Assembly (NCBI RefSeq): GCF_028389875.1
Contig: NC_084682.1
Location: 8,442,001-8,506,000 of the forward strand
Length of the DNA stretch: 64,000 bases
Direction: 5' to 3'
Source of the DNA: Rhea pennata
Taxonomy: Eukaryota; Chordata; Aves; Rheiformes; Rheidae
The notes below the pieces were generated by a model that saw only the letters and a program-made list of their open reading frames with translations, did not search any database and was not told the origin of the DNA. Positions within the stretch are counted from its first letter, which is position 1, and the number at the start of each line of letters is the position of its first letter. A program made the translations under genes and the position numbers. Shown here in pieces: positions 36,001 to 46,646 of the stretch.

Positions 36001-38234
36001 TTTGTCAGAATGCATTAGATTTCCTTTTGCAAGGTAATATATACATATTCTAGGAATTAATTAACCACATATTCACCAACTTGTCAATAGCAAAATGCAG
36101 AAGTCTAGACAGTAACCACTTTCCTCTACATGCAATGGAGTCTTGCCACTCACCTGACCCAAGGAATTTGTGAAGTTTATTGATCCACGTCAACCCAACA
36201 CTATGGACACCAGCTTCGTGTGTGCAGTGGTATCTAGAGGGGCATTTAGGATCTGAAATGTAAACAGTGACTGTATTAAGAAAACACATCAAACTGAGAA
36301 AAACTCATCCTGCAAACTGAAATTACTGAACGTTTATCTGCCTGCTGTCCAGTCAATACTAGCATCTTGTTACAAATATTAACTAATCCCTGTCCAAAAA
36401 CCCAGCTAGTTGAATTAAGCACATTATTACAGTTCTATGTATAAATAAAGTGCCTAAACTTTTCAATAAATTGTTAAGAACTACCTGTATCACACAATGC
36501 TGTCCGTAACAATCTGCTGTATTTTAAAGAGAAGATCGATTAAAGGCAGCAGACCAGCGTTCAGACAAGCTTCTTGTTCAGAAAGACCCAAACCATTTGT
36601 CCTGCCTCACAATTACATCAGTTACTAATTAAAAAAAAAAAAAACACTCTTCCTACAGAATCACCATCCCACAGCTATGTCACTTGCTTACATATATAGA
36701 TACAGATAGATACAGCAACTTCTATTTTATAATCTGCAGCCGAGTTTGTTATTATGTGATCCTCTATAATCTGCCCTTGAGTAAACACTAAAGCCTGTTC
36801 CAGGCTTGCTTTCTTTTAATGACCTGCAACTCTTGCCACACTCTTCCAGATCCCATTTATGAAACACAAGTCTTCCAACTGTCTCTTCATACATCTATGG
36901 AAGTATGAACACCACCTCGTAGCTACATTTTACTTAAGGAGATTTAAGCCAACTTCTGTTTTGAAGGAGGATGAAACACTACTCTGCTATTCATTTTAAA
37001 GAAGCAGTTGTTTAAAAAAGAAACGCAGGGGAACAACAGGTAGAGTGAAGATAAAAGGCACTACATGCTTACACCTACCTTGGGAACAAGCCTCAGCAGC
37101 CTCCAGATTGTCTTATAACAATTCCCCTTTTACTCAGCAGACTTTCTCCTTCTTTTAATGAAGACATCAGCCAAATGCTTACTGTAATGCCTAGTACTCT
37201 AATACTTGCCTGAGTCAAGTGATAATCTGCAAATAACCTGATCCTAAATTCATGAAATAAAGTAGATAAAAGCCCAAAACCCATGTGGCTGAATCACAAC
37301 CATACCTTGATGCAGTTTGATTGGGCAAGAAAAATCTGAATCCAAAGGCTCTTCCTCATCTCCTGATGCCAGTTTCAGTGCAAGTTCCAGCTCAACACAT
37401 TCGAACACATACAGTGAAGGAATAAGATCAGATCTTGGGTCCCAAGATTTTTCTGACTGCAAAGGGCATTTGAATTCTTTAGTGAGACATGCTTTAAATA
37501 GAAAGGCCAGCAAAAATAACATCAAGGAAAGAGTTACATAATATAGGCAAGAGTTGCCCATATATTGTCAAGTACTTAAAGTCTCTTTATTTTTTTTTGC
37601 TTTAAAAGAAGTCACATTTCTCTATGAACCATTGTAAGTTTTTGTCTTAGAACACCATAACTAGAATAGCTCTTAATAAAGTGAGCAAAAACTGATATCC
37701 CTGCACGTATACAGAACTGACATTTAAAAATAAAAGCCTCAGTGATCACAAGGACTGACTGCAGTAGGAGGAAGGCTCACTGCTTCCTTATAAAAGGATG
37801 CAGCTTTGACATTTGGCTTTCACTACCAGGCATCCTGCTATCTTGCAATCAGGAACTTTGACTGAAGAAACAAAAATGTAAGACAAGATACCTGTTCATC
37901 ATCCTCTTCTCCATCCAGTACCACGCAGTGATAAAGCATTCCCGATTCAGTGGCAATCACCAAGATGTTTGGAATACAAGGTAGGCAAAGGACAGCACAA
38001 GCATCATAGCCATAATTATCTTCTGCAGCAGGATGCATGGGCAAAGGGCCTAGCAGCTTGCCAAGATTTCCAGTGCTGAAATAAAGATGTTTTCAGAGTT
38101 CTCGATAGTTGCCTGTAACAGTTTGCTGGAGAAGAACTACAAAATAAGGATGCTTAAAAGCAAACAAACAAAAAAGAGCCAACAGGCTAGAGTTCTGTTT
38201 AATCTCCATAGGTGGCAGCAATCCAGCCTTCTGC

Positions 38235-38280
<46 letters not shown>

Positions 38281-41200
38281 CTTACAGAAACCTCAAACTA
38301 ATTATCTTTATTAATCAGGGGTTTTTTGCTTAAGAAAGCATTTACAAGCAGCATTTTATGGCCTAGCATTTCTCTAGGTAGAACTTTTTGCAGGATTAAG
38401 TTCATTTCATTGCTTATGAGCAGGACCTACTCAATTCTACATCAGTTCCCAAGCAGAGGCAAACAGTTCTGTTTCTAACTTAAATATCATCCACATTTTA
38501 ATTCTCAGTTACACTACACCTAACTTGTAAGCTTTTTGCTATCTTTTCATTTTTCTGAGGTATGACATTTTTTCTTGTATTGTGCTTGCATTCTTGATTC
38601 ATATTCTTGACCATTCATTATGCGATACTCACGAGAACTTCCTATGTTCTTAAGATATTTCTGTTCCTAAGACAACACTGGCACTCATTCAGCCTCATCT
38701 GAAGCTAAAATGAACTGCTGTGAACAGTAGGTGTCAAAATACGCGTGACTGTGTGTCAAAGTTAACAATCTTTTAACAATTCCTTATTTCCATTACATAT
38801 TTCTGACAACAGCTAATTGAACACTGGTTGACAGCACTGGAAATTGCACCCTTCACCTCTGGATCAAAAAAGGAAGTGACGCTATTCCTGGATTTAAGTC
38901 TATTAGCACTGCCACGAGAGAAGACAAAACAGTTTGCAATGTGATAAAAGCCCAGCATCCATTCCAGAATTTGAGCCAGGCTGAGAGATGGCTCTGAAAT
39001 CCAAGCACTGTACAAATATATAACTGCCACATGAAACGTGATGATGAGTGTGAGGCCTACCTCTGTATCAGGCTGATATACGTGAGGAAGGTCTCCCCAT
39101 TTTCATATAAAATGTACAGAGGATAGGCCAACACTTCTTCACTCCCTCGCTGCCCAACTATGTTCTTCGGGACTGGCACGAGTGGGCCAAAGTCAAACGC
39201 CACTGCAGTTTCTCCGAGCGATGCTGTATAGGCTCTCCTGGGACATGTCAGAACAAAACCTGGAGTCAGCAATGATTGTGAGAACACAAGTATTTATCTA
39301 GGTTCATCAGCATATGCTGTCAGACAAATTACTACTAAAGAGCTGTCAATCAGTTCTTTGAAGTCCTATTTTCAGTAGCAAAAGCCTGAAGGTAACATCT
39401 TTCTTACTGTGCCCATTTCTGAAACACACTCACCAGCCAGCCCAGCTTCACAGGATAAAAGGGGAAATACTGGTATTTCCTGTGTATAACTTGACTAACA
39501 GAGTCCTTCACATTTCTCCCTTTGAATTATGCCAAGGAGAAAAGAAAAGGATGATTATATTCCGCATTCCTCTCTCAAAAAGCCCTTCTATCCACACTTT
39601 ACTGGCATCTGAAAAATAAATGTCATCCTTAATCATTGGACTGTAAGTATGTTCCTTTTCTTTTTCTTTTTTCTTTTTTTTTTTTAAGGTGGGGCAAAAG
39701 AAGGTGCAACTAGAGTGCTACTCTAGAAAAAAAAACAAGTCATGAGAAGATTTTCTAGTCAATTTACCACTCATTCATCAAAAATATTTGATACTACTCT
39801 GTCAAAAGCATTTCTAAATACAAGAAGCCACACAAACCCTTTATTTATTATTAAAGTCTCCTCTTCGGCATCTGAAAGAGCAATCACTTTGATGGGTGCC
39901 TGAGGCACCTTCAGACTGTAAATCCTAGAGGAAAGAAAGAGGAACAATGTTCATTCACTTCTCAGTGTTGCATGTGTCCCTGCCTAAAATTTCTTCCATG
40001 TCATTTTTTTTGGTAAACCTAGTAAGAATGGTAATGTACAAATATCTATCAAAAAATCAGACTGCCTACTACAAAAAAATGTTGATGAACCACTACAAAC
40101 TGCTTTTACCTTATAGTGTTATCTGAAGTCAAGAGCACAACATGGGGCTCTAAGGTCTCACAGGGATACCACGCAGCATGTTTTAAAGTCAGAGATGTTG
40201 AACTTGTGAAGAACCTTTCTGCAATAGGAATGGTACTGTAATACAGAGAAGTATGCAGTGTTACCAAACAACAAAACAACAATAAAAAAACCCCACAAAC
40301 GACAACAAAACTCACTCCCCCAGCCCCAAAACAAAAAGAGTTACTACTTCCAGACAGCAGTAGGGGAAATAAGAAGGGGAAACTCAAAATGCTTCAAAGT
40401 CGTTGGCTGTATAATTCCTGAGGTTGAAGGGACAGCTTTAACTTGTAGCCCTTTGTCATTTCCACCCAAAAATGTGCTTTTGCTTGCCAATGCTAAAAGC
40501 TCCAAATGCTTAGTGAAAAAGAACATCTTGTTCCTCAGCAGTTACAAGCTTGGATAGTCGCTTACCGAACAGCGAGCCCCGAGCCAAAATAGCTGCGACT
40601 GTCCCCACAGCCCCGACACAAGCGATGCCTTTCGTACCCAGCCAGGCGAGCACAGAGGCTGCCCCAGAGCAGCGCACGGTACCACGACCCACCTCGGGCT
40701 CTTACCCACCTGCAGTTCACGGTTGACTTCCCGCCTTCAAATTCAGAATTCTTCCCCCAGCGCTTGGGCAGCTCCAGCACCGTGAGCCCCTTGGTACCGA
40801 TGAGCGCCACATGATGCTGCGTGGGGCTCAGCAGCGTTTGGTAGACCTCAAAAAGCGGGGGATTTATGCAGAGAAGAGTCTGAAAAGCGCAGAGCGTTTC
40901 AGTTACACACACAGCAGCTCCGGGAAGCACCGCGCTCAGCGCCTGCCGTCGCACCCGCTCGGTGTAGCGGTTTCCACACACGCTATGGGGGGGGGGGTCA
41001 CTAACGGCCCATAACGGTCCCCCGGGACAGCGGCCCCTCCCCCCGCCCCTAACGGCTCGCCCCCGCCCCGCCCCGCCCCGCCGCCACCTGGGAGCGGCCC
41101 AGCCCCGCGGGCTCGGCGCCGCCGAGGCGGCGGAGGCCGATGGTGTGGAGGACGCTGCTCTCGCCGTCCCAGAGCAGGAGGTCGCCGTCCAGGCCGAAGA

Positions 41201-41330
41201 GCAGGTCGCGGATGAGCGGCGGCCGCGCGGCGGCGGCGGCGGCGGCGGCGCGCTCGCGGAGGCGGCAGAGCACCGCGTGCTGCGGCAGCGCCGCGCGCCA
41301 CTGCTCCGCCGGGCCCCACTCGGCCGCCAT
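30071..41330 (-). CDS. NUP88: Nuclear pore protein Nup88, complete, 17 exons
   Basis: Nup88 sits on the cytoplasmic face of the nuclear pore with Nup214 and Nup62 and takes part in CRM1-dependent export. Exons, 5' to 3' on the minus strand: 41330-41088, 40879-40710, 40235-40110, 39924-39838, 39237-39061, 38075-37892, 37456-37306, 36252-36154, 35984-35894, 34877-34776, 33701-33543, 33103-32978, 32596-32531, 32312-32232, 31901-31775, 31258-31140, 30134-30071. They total 2172 nt, that is 723 residues plus stop, against 741 in human. The N-terminal two thirds matches the predicted beta-propeller (blocks such as [13 protein letters not shown] and [17 protein letters not shown]). From about residue 560 the protein is charged coiled coil and ends NDIRSHVNF. 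The start [11 protein letters not shown] has a good context (G at -3 and +4) and aligns with the human N terminus. The shorter length reflects a compact N-terminal segment in which human's Ser/Pro loop is replaced by nine alanines. Exon 39838 uses a weak GTTTGT donor. Confidence 0.96.
30135..31139 (-). other. NUP88: Last NUP88 intron, nothing else recognised
   Basis: It lies between the GTAAGT donor at 31139 and the TTGCAG acceptor at 30135. No repeat family or second gene was recognised. Confidence 0.75.
33306..33382 (+). mobile_element. Degenerate CR1 3'-end fragment
   Basis: The run CCTGCTTGGAGCAGGAGGCTG, then an imprecise middle, then AAGTCCCTTCCAATTGAAAT and a terminal TGTGATGCTATG follow the order of the avian CR1 3' end (which reads GGAGGTTGGACT, then GTCCCTTCCAAC, then ATTCTATG). 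It is short, diverged and sits in a NUP88 intron. Confidence 0.7.
34878..35893 (-). other. NUP88: NUP88 intron, nothing else recognised
   Basis: A 1 kb intron with a small TACA/CACA stretch near 35210-35232. No exon or repeat family was recognised. Confidence 0.75.
36253..37305 (-). other. NUP88: NUP88 intron, nothing else recognised
   Basis: It contains an A-run near 36629 and a GATA-like stretch near 36698-36712. Nothing else is visible. Confidence 0.75.
38076..39060 (-). other. NUP88: NUP88 intron with long homopolymer
   Basis: It contains the A38 run at 38240-38277, which reads as poly-U about 165 bases before the acceptor in the NUP88 pre-mRNA. No other feature is visible. Confidence 0.75.
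38240..38277. repeat. A38 homopolymer
   Basis: The longest single-base run in the window, in a NUP88 intron. No flanking SINE or LINE body was recognised. Confidence 0.97.
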
Positions 41331-42000
41331 CGCGCCGCGCCGCCCCTGCCGCGCGCAGCCGCCGGCCTCGCCGCCGCGCGGCCAATGAGCGGCGCCCGAC
41401 GCCGGGACTACGTTTCCCAGCGTGCCCCGGGGCGGGGTGACGGTCCCTCCCGGCATGCCCGCGGGGCCGGGGCGCGGCGCGGCCATGGAGGCGCCGCTGC
41501 GGCGGCGGCGGCACCGCGCCCCGTACAAGGGGCCGGCGGCGCCGCCCTGGAAGGAGACTTACCGCCGGGTGAGCGCGGGGGCTGGCCCGCGGCTCGGGCG
41601 CCGTGGGCGGGCGGGCGGCCGGGCGCCACGCGCGCGCGCCGCTGACGGGCCCGCGTTGTCTCCCCGCAGCGCTGCGTGGAGAGGCTGCGCAACAGCCGCG
41701 CCAAGCTGCTGGACCGGTACCGGCAGGCCGGGGAGCGCCTCGGCGCCTCGGCCGCGCTGCTCGTGCAGGAGGTGATGGAGCAGGAGTGGCAGGCGCTGCG
41801 CTCGGCCGCCGGGAGCCTGCCCTGCCCGCGCGCACCGCAGCCCTTGGCCCAGGTCAGTGCCGCCGCGCTCGCCGGCTCCCGCGCCCGCTGCGCGCAGCGG
41901 CGTGTTACGCGCCCAGCGCGGGCCCGTGGGGTGCGGAGCTCTGCAGCCGTGCGCGTTCTCCGCGGTGAGCTCCAGCCTCTGACCGCTCGGAGCTGGCGCG
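40975..42000. promoter_or_regulatory. CpG island spanning the NUP88/RPAIN divergent promoter
   Basis: This stretch is very GC-rich, dense in CG dinucleotides and flanked by AT-rich introns. It covers NUP88 exon 1, the 154-base gap between the two start codons, and RPAIN exons 1 and 2. That is the usual picture of a constitutive bidirectional promoter. Confidence 0.92.
41382..41438. promoter_or_regulatory. Bidirectional core: CCAAT box, ZNF143-like motif, GC box
   Basis: Between the two start codons there is CCAAT at 41382-41386. ACTACGTTTCCCAGCGTGC at 41407-41425 resembles the ZNF143/THAP11 element (consensus near ACTACATTTCCCAGCATGC) but has CG at two CA positions. GGGGCGGGG at 41428-41436 fits an Sp/KLF box. 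ZNF143 elements are known at bidirectional housekeeping promoters. No TATA box is seen, and binding is inferred. Confidence 0.72.
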
Positions 42001-44508
42001 ACTCGGACCTTCTGGATTTCGTGCTTCAGCAGCTAGTGCAGGACGTTGTGAAACAGCTGTGAAAGCAGTAGCCCTTGGGCCCAGGAGCGGGGAATTTCCT
42101 TATCTCCTTCACAGACCTTAGCAGAATTGCAGCAGAAGGGGATTTCCACAGCTGTGGTTTTCAGAGCTGTTGTGTCACTGACTGTTCTCACTCCTAAGAA
42201 TGGAAATAAAACTCTAACATTTTAAAAGGCAAGTCCTTAGCCAGGCTCTGATCCAATCTTTCTTTCTTTCTTTCTTTTTTTTCCCACAGACTACTATTGT
42301 GTATGTTGCTTTCTGAAGGGCATATTTTTGCAAATAGAGATTTGACAGATAGAAGAATATGCAGTGAATTTATGTTACATTGACAGCTCAGTCAGGTACT
42401 GAAAAGTAAGTGAGAATATGGCCAGAATGGGAGAATTACTGACTAATGCACATTTCAGATGCTAGAGGACCCTGATGAAGTAGCAGTACTGGAAGAAATC
42501 CAGCATGAACTGGTGTTGCAAGGTAATTTCTCAAAACACTTTTTCAGACTCCTGTTTAAATCATAATATTTCTGACTTTCTAGTAATCCAAACTAGGTGA
42601 GACCAAACTCTTTAGTTTCTTGTAGACCATGAGATTTTCAAAAAGAGCCTCCTTGAAAGTCTCTGTGATGCACTGAGACCCTTTGTGACAGGTTTGAGTG
42701 GCATTTTAGAGTCTGTGAGAAGCTAATAAAGAAGAACCGGGAGACAGCACTGTGATGTTTGGGAACTGTAGGAGCCTGTGTAAATTCCAGTTTTTCTCAA
42801 TTGTTGGTTGAAAAGTGGTATAGTCACGGAGCTGAGACCAGCTAAACACTGAGCCATAGGAAAAACTATATTAACAGGAGCTATTCCCTCAAGTGTATAA
42901 ATCTGATCCAAAGAAAGAAAAGTTGAGAACTAGTGGCTGCTCCGAATTGTCCACTGAGCAAATTCATGCATGTTTCTGTGGCATCTTGAGTTCATAACAG
43001 ATGCCCAAGGGTGTTTTGTTCTTTTATTGCAGAACAGCTGGTTATAGAAGAGTATGAGCGAAGTCTTCAGTTTGATGAAGAATGTCTCAATGCGATGCTT
43101 GATGGCTTGGATGCCAGTGACAAGATCATCTGCCCTGTGTGTAGAAAGTAAGAAAGTGCTTGGCGCTGGAATGAGATGCTTGACAAAAGCCTCACAGGGC
43201 TTCTCTACTCTGTAGAGCAGAGGTTTGAGCAGTGCTCGGAGCCTGTGCTGCTCTAAGTACTGTTCTCTTAATGAATGCTGGCTTCTTTCCTGTTGTTTTG
43301 TGCAAGATGTTTGGGTCTCTTCCCTGCTAGCAAGTGCAGCCACCTCTGTCTAGAGCACTTTGAAGAGTTACACCAAGATTATTGTGCAAGTTAAGGCTGG
43401 ATCCCACAGAATTTCTCTTCTGAGCCATTCATGGAACAAAGTATTTTGTGAGGAACCTTGATGCTGCAAGCAACCTAGCCACAATTAGCACAAAGAGGGA
43501 CTGGTTCTCTACTCTCCTACTGTACATAAAAGTTTGGGCTTAGAAACAGGCACTAACAACAGCAATAGCGAAATGCAGGCTCCTGTTTGTATCTATTTCA
43601 ACAAAATAGAAAACTGAGCAATGAGCTTCAAAATGTGCTAAGATCTACCTTTGTTCTTGTTGTGAAGATGCTCATTGTCTGCTGTCTTCCTAGGAACAAC
43701 TTGACCGTGAGGAATCACTTGGTTTTTTGCCAGTGTGGGTTATACATCCTTACACAGGTAAGCTATGTTGTGGGTTAAGTATAACTGATATTCTAAGTCT
43801 GCTGCTGCGAGGTCAGCATCATTCTGAACAAGAAAAGGAAAGCTTTAAGCTATGGAGCAACTTAAGTCTAAAACTTCTTTTAACACAATCTCAGGATATG
43901 ACAGAGGAGAAGCTTCGATCACTTCTAGAAAACACTATAACAGAGCACAGTTACAGGTGCTTTCACAATCCAGAGTTTACTGTTACCAGTGGAATGGAGG
44001 AAGAAACCAGTCTCCTCATGAGCTGTTCGGTGAGTCTAAATGTCAAGTTTCTGGAAAGGATCTCGGGTTGGACCAATTTCTCAATTACAGGTGTGGCTAC
44101 AAACAGAAACCAGCAGTCCGTTGACCAGTGGTTGGGTTGCTGTTTCTCTCAAACTTACTTTCTCACACCTTAGCAAACAACTTTGTCTTGGGTAGAGCAT
44201 CTACTTGGAGAAGCGTTTCTTGAAGAAAAGCCGTTTAAAAAAAAAGAAAAAAGTCAGTTTAGACCTCTTCGGAAGGCTTGGCCCTCTTGGAGAACCACAT
44301 ACTGTACCTCTGACTCTAAATAGAGCTAGCAGGGAGTTCTTAGTCTTGCTGCTTAAGTAGGACTGCTGGACAATTATGTATTTGGTGGCTACAGTTCTAA
44401 GAACAGAGCAGTTCAGTTTTGAATATTAATATAGTCTTTTATACGAATATAGTTTAACTTACCTTACTTCTTGTAAAGGTCTGTGACTCTTGGACGATTC
44501 TCCTGTAA
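41485..44508 (+). CDS. RPAIN: RPA-interacting protein, complete, 7 exons
   Basis: RPAIN (RIP-alpha) binds replication protein A and carries it into the nucleus. Exons: 41485-41568, 41670-41852, 42459-42522, 43033-43147, 43694-43757, 43895-44029, 44479-44508, totalling 675 nt, that is 224 residues plus stop (human 219). The N-terminal domain is basic and shows PPWKETYRR and [14 protein letters not shown], matching PPWKEAFRQ and NSRDRLLNRYRQAG in human. The middle region is acidic and helical ([23 protein letters not shown]). The C-terminal zinc-binding domain has CPVC in exon 43033, CQCG in exon 43694, and further Cys/His in the last exons, ending [12 protein letters not shown]. The ATG at 41485 has a purine at -3 and G at +4; the frame is open further upstream (ATG at 41422), but that stretch has no human counterpart. 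The gene shares its promoter with NUP88 and converges with C1QBP. Confidence 0.95.
42259..42288. repeat. TTTC microsatellite in RPAIN intron
   Basis: About five TTTC units followed by a T run. Confidence 0.9.
43033..44029 (+). other. RPAIN: RPAIN zinc-finger exons and retainable introns
   Basis: The cysteine pairs CPVC (end of exon 43033-43147) and CQCG (exon 43694-43757) form the recognisable half of the zinc-binding domain. The intron after exon 43895-44029 starts GTGAGT. If it is retained, the frame stays open for about 48 further codons to 44173, replacing the short terminal peptide. Human RPAIN is known for multiple splice forms with different C termini, so such a form is plausible but unproven. 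Confidence 0.7.
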
Positions 44509-44695
44509 CTTGATTTGGCTGCTGTTTTTTCACTGGAAGAACTTCTTGAGGTTAAAATCTGCCCAGAGCTGCTAATATTATGTATATACTTGTAACTGCT
44601 GTGTCAAAAGCATATTTGACAAGGCAGTAGTATTGCCTTACTTGCACTTTTGATGACACAGTAAGTATTTTGGAATAAATATACCTAGTTTATTT
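44509..44695 (+). other. RPAIN: RPAIN 3' UTR
   Basis: A short 3' UTR ending shortly after the AATAAA at 44674-44679. Confidence 0.8.
44674..44679 (+). terminator. RPAIN: RPAIN polyadenylation signal AATAAA
   Basis: A canonical hexamer 166 bases past the stop, followed by a T-rich stretch (CTTTT and TTTC repeats) suitable as a downstream element. Confidence 0.85.
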
Positions 44696-44699
44696 CAGC

Positions 44700-46375
44700 C
44701 TCCAAGTCTTTTCTTTCTTTTTCTTTCTTTCATAACCAGTCCATCAGTGACTTCACAGCTTGCATTGGCTTTCATGCTTGTTTGCTTTGCTGTATCCTTC
44801 TCTGTTGTAGATAACAGGAGACTCCCTGTTTGCTTAACCAGTTGTGCACTTTGCCAAGGACAAAAGCAAATTCTCTGGAAGAGCTTATAGAAAGATGCAG
44901 TTTATTTGATATTAAATAACTTCTAGAAGTTAATCCTTTCCCTTACACATATCTGGCTTTAGTACACGTATCATTTTTCACCCCCTCAAGCTTCCCATTT
45001 GCATTGCCTTCACAAAGCACCAAAACTTAGTTCCTTCTAGTTTCTCCTAAAGGAATGGGCCTGCAGCGGTACAAATGCTTTGCTTTTGTGTGAGACATCC
45101 CCTGCTTGAGCAAGGTTCTAATTAACTAGCAAACAGAAATACTGTTCTGAGATGCCTGTGTTAACAATGCATAGATGGGCAGCAGGAAAGTGAGGAGGAA
45201 CATAACTCTGATGCATGTATTGTGAGACAAAACACTATAATATAGGTTGGCTTGTGGGTTGAGATAGCAGATGCTTGGATTTGGATTCCTAACGTCCAAG
45301 GCTTTGGAAGGATGGGCAGAATCCTGTTCATCCTGTGTTCAACTTGGTCAGCTCATCTACTCGCCCTGCTTCCACAAACAGTTATGAGAAAAAAAACTTC
45401 TCATTCAGTCATACAAACCAAAACCAGAGTAAAACAGTTTAATTCCTAACCTAACTTCTGTGAGCACCCTAAGCAACAGTAAAGCTGATCATTGCTAACT
45501 GAATTGCAGAATTCCAGAATAAAAGATAGGCCTGAACAAAATTAACAAGATCTGCAAGAATTTTCTTTTGAGGTACGAGACACCAGTGCCATTTAAATAA
45601 GCTGACTGTCTCATCTCAGCATTTTTCATGGATGCACTCAAACCTAATGAAGAAGCAGAGCTTTAATGTCCTGCCAGCTGGCACACAGTTCCCAGACAAC
45701 AGCAGGAGCAAATTTTGGGTTTCCGCTTTGCCAACAGGGCTTCTTATGACCTGAGGCAACAACTGGAGACACCAGATCACGTAGAAATCTGCAGCTGCTG
45801 CCTTGCATGCCTTGCAGCAATGCCTTGGACATAAGCATCCACAACATTTGAATTACTCTGCTGAAACCAAAGTGTTCCACTCTGCCTGGGGTATTTTCTA
45901 AGGCAGCTGCATTAATACTACTATAATAGTAGTTATGGCAGCATGTCCCTATTTAAAACAGCTCCTCAAAGCCTATTTTTAAGACTGTTTTCTACTCCGT
46001 GATACACAGAAAGGCAGCCAAGACTTTGCTCATACCCTGATTACACTACAGCCTACCACAGTACTGACCTAGGACACCTAGAATGAATCACATACATAAC
46101 TAGCACTGCTTGGCCAGCCAAATTCCTCCTCCAGACACAAGTATGCTGACAGAAGGGCAGTTCTGTGTGTTTAAAGGTGCTGGAATAGCTCTGCTTGGAG
46201 CAAACTGCCTGCCAAAACATTATTTCTGCACCAGCAGAAATACTGTGGCTTCAGGCAGCCATAGTAACCAGCAACACTGGCTCAGGCACAGAAAAACCTT
46301 AAAATCATTTTATGGCAACTCCCTTGGTCAGCAATGGTACAGCAAGAAGAAAGAACACCAGTCTGCAGTGGTATG
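44700..46375. other. Intergenic gap between RPAIN and C1QBP 3' ends
   Basis: About 1.7 kb of unremarkable sequence between the two convergent polyadenylation signals. There is a TTTC-rich patch at 44707-44733. Open frames here are short and unsupported. No repeat family was recognised. Confidence 0.7.
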
Positions 46376-46386
46376 TTGAACAGATT

Positions 46387-46392
46387 TTTATT
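46387..46392 (-). terminator. C1QBP: C1QBP polyadenylation signal AATAAA
   Basis: A canonical hexamer on the minus strand about 255 bases past the stop, followed by a GT-containing stretch. It marks the likely end of the C1QBP 3' UTR near 46370. Confidence 0.8.
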
Positions 46393-46646
46393 CTTCACAT
46401 TCATTCATAATTGTACAAAAAAAAAGTGGGGTGAGGCAATTCTAGACAATAATGTAGAACTTGATCTGGGCTGCAACATAAATACTAATCCCAAAATACG
46501 TGCGAGAATCCTCATTTTCCCCACAATTCTCATATCCTAATTCCAAGTTACTTACTCTCAGTATCTTTTGTGAAGATGTTTTGGTATTGCTGGCTGCAGC
46601 ACTGCTGTGGAATACCCACTTTTGAAGATTAGTTTCCTATCCTAAT

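Noticed and set aside
40936-41968. Long open frame of about 300 codons and others across the NUP88/RPAIN island
   Set aside because: Stop-poor GC-rich sequence; only the NUP88 and RPAIN frames show family resemblance.
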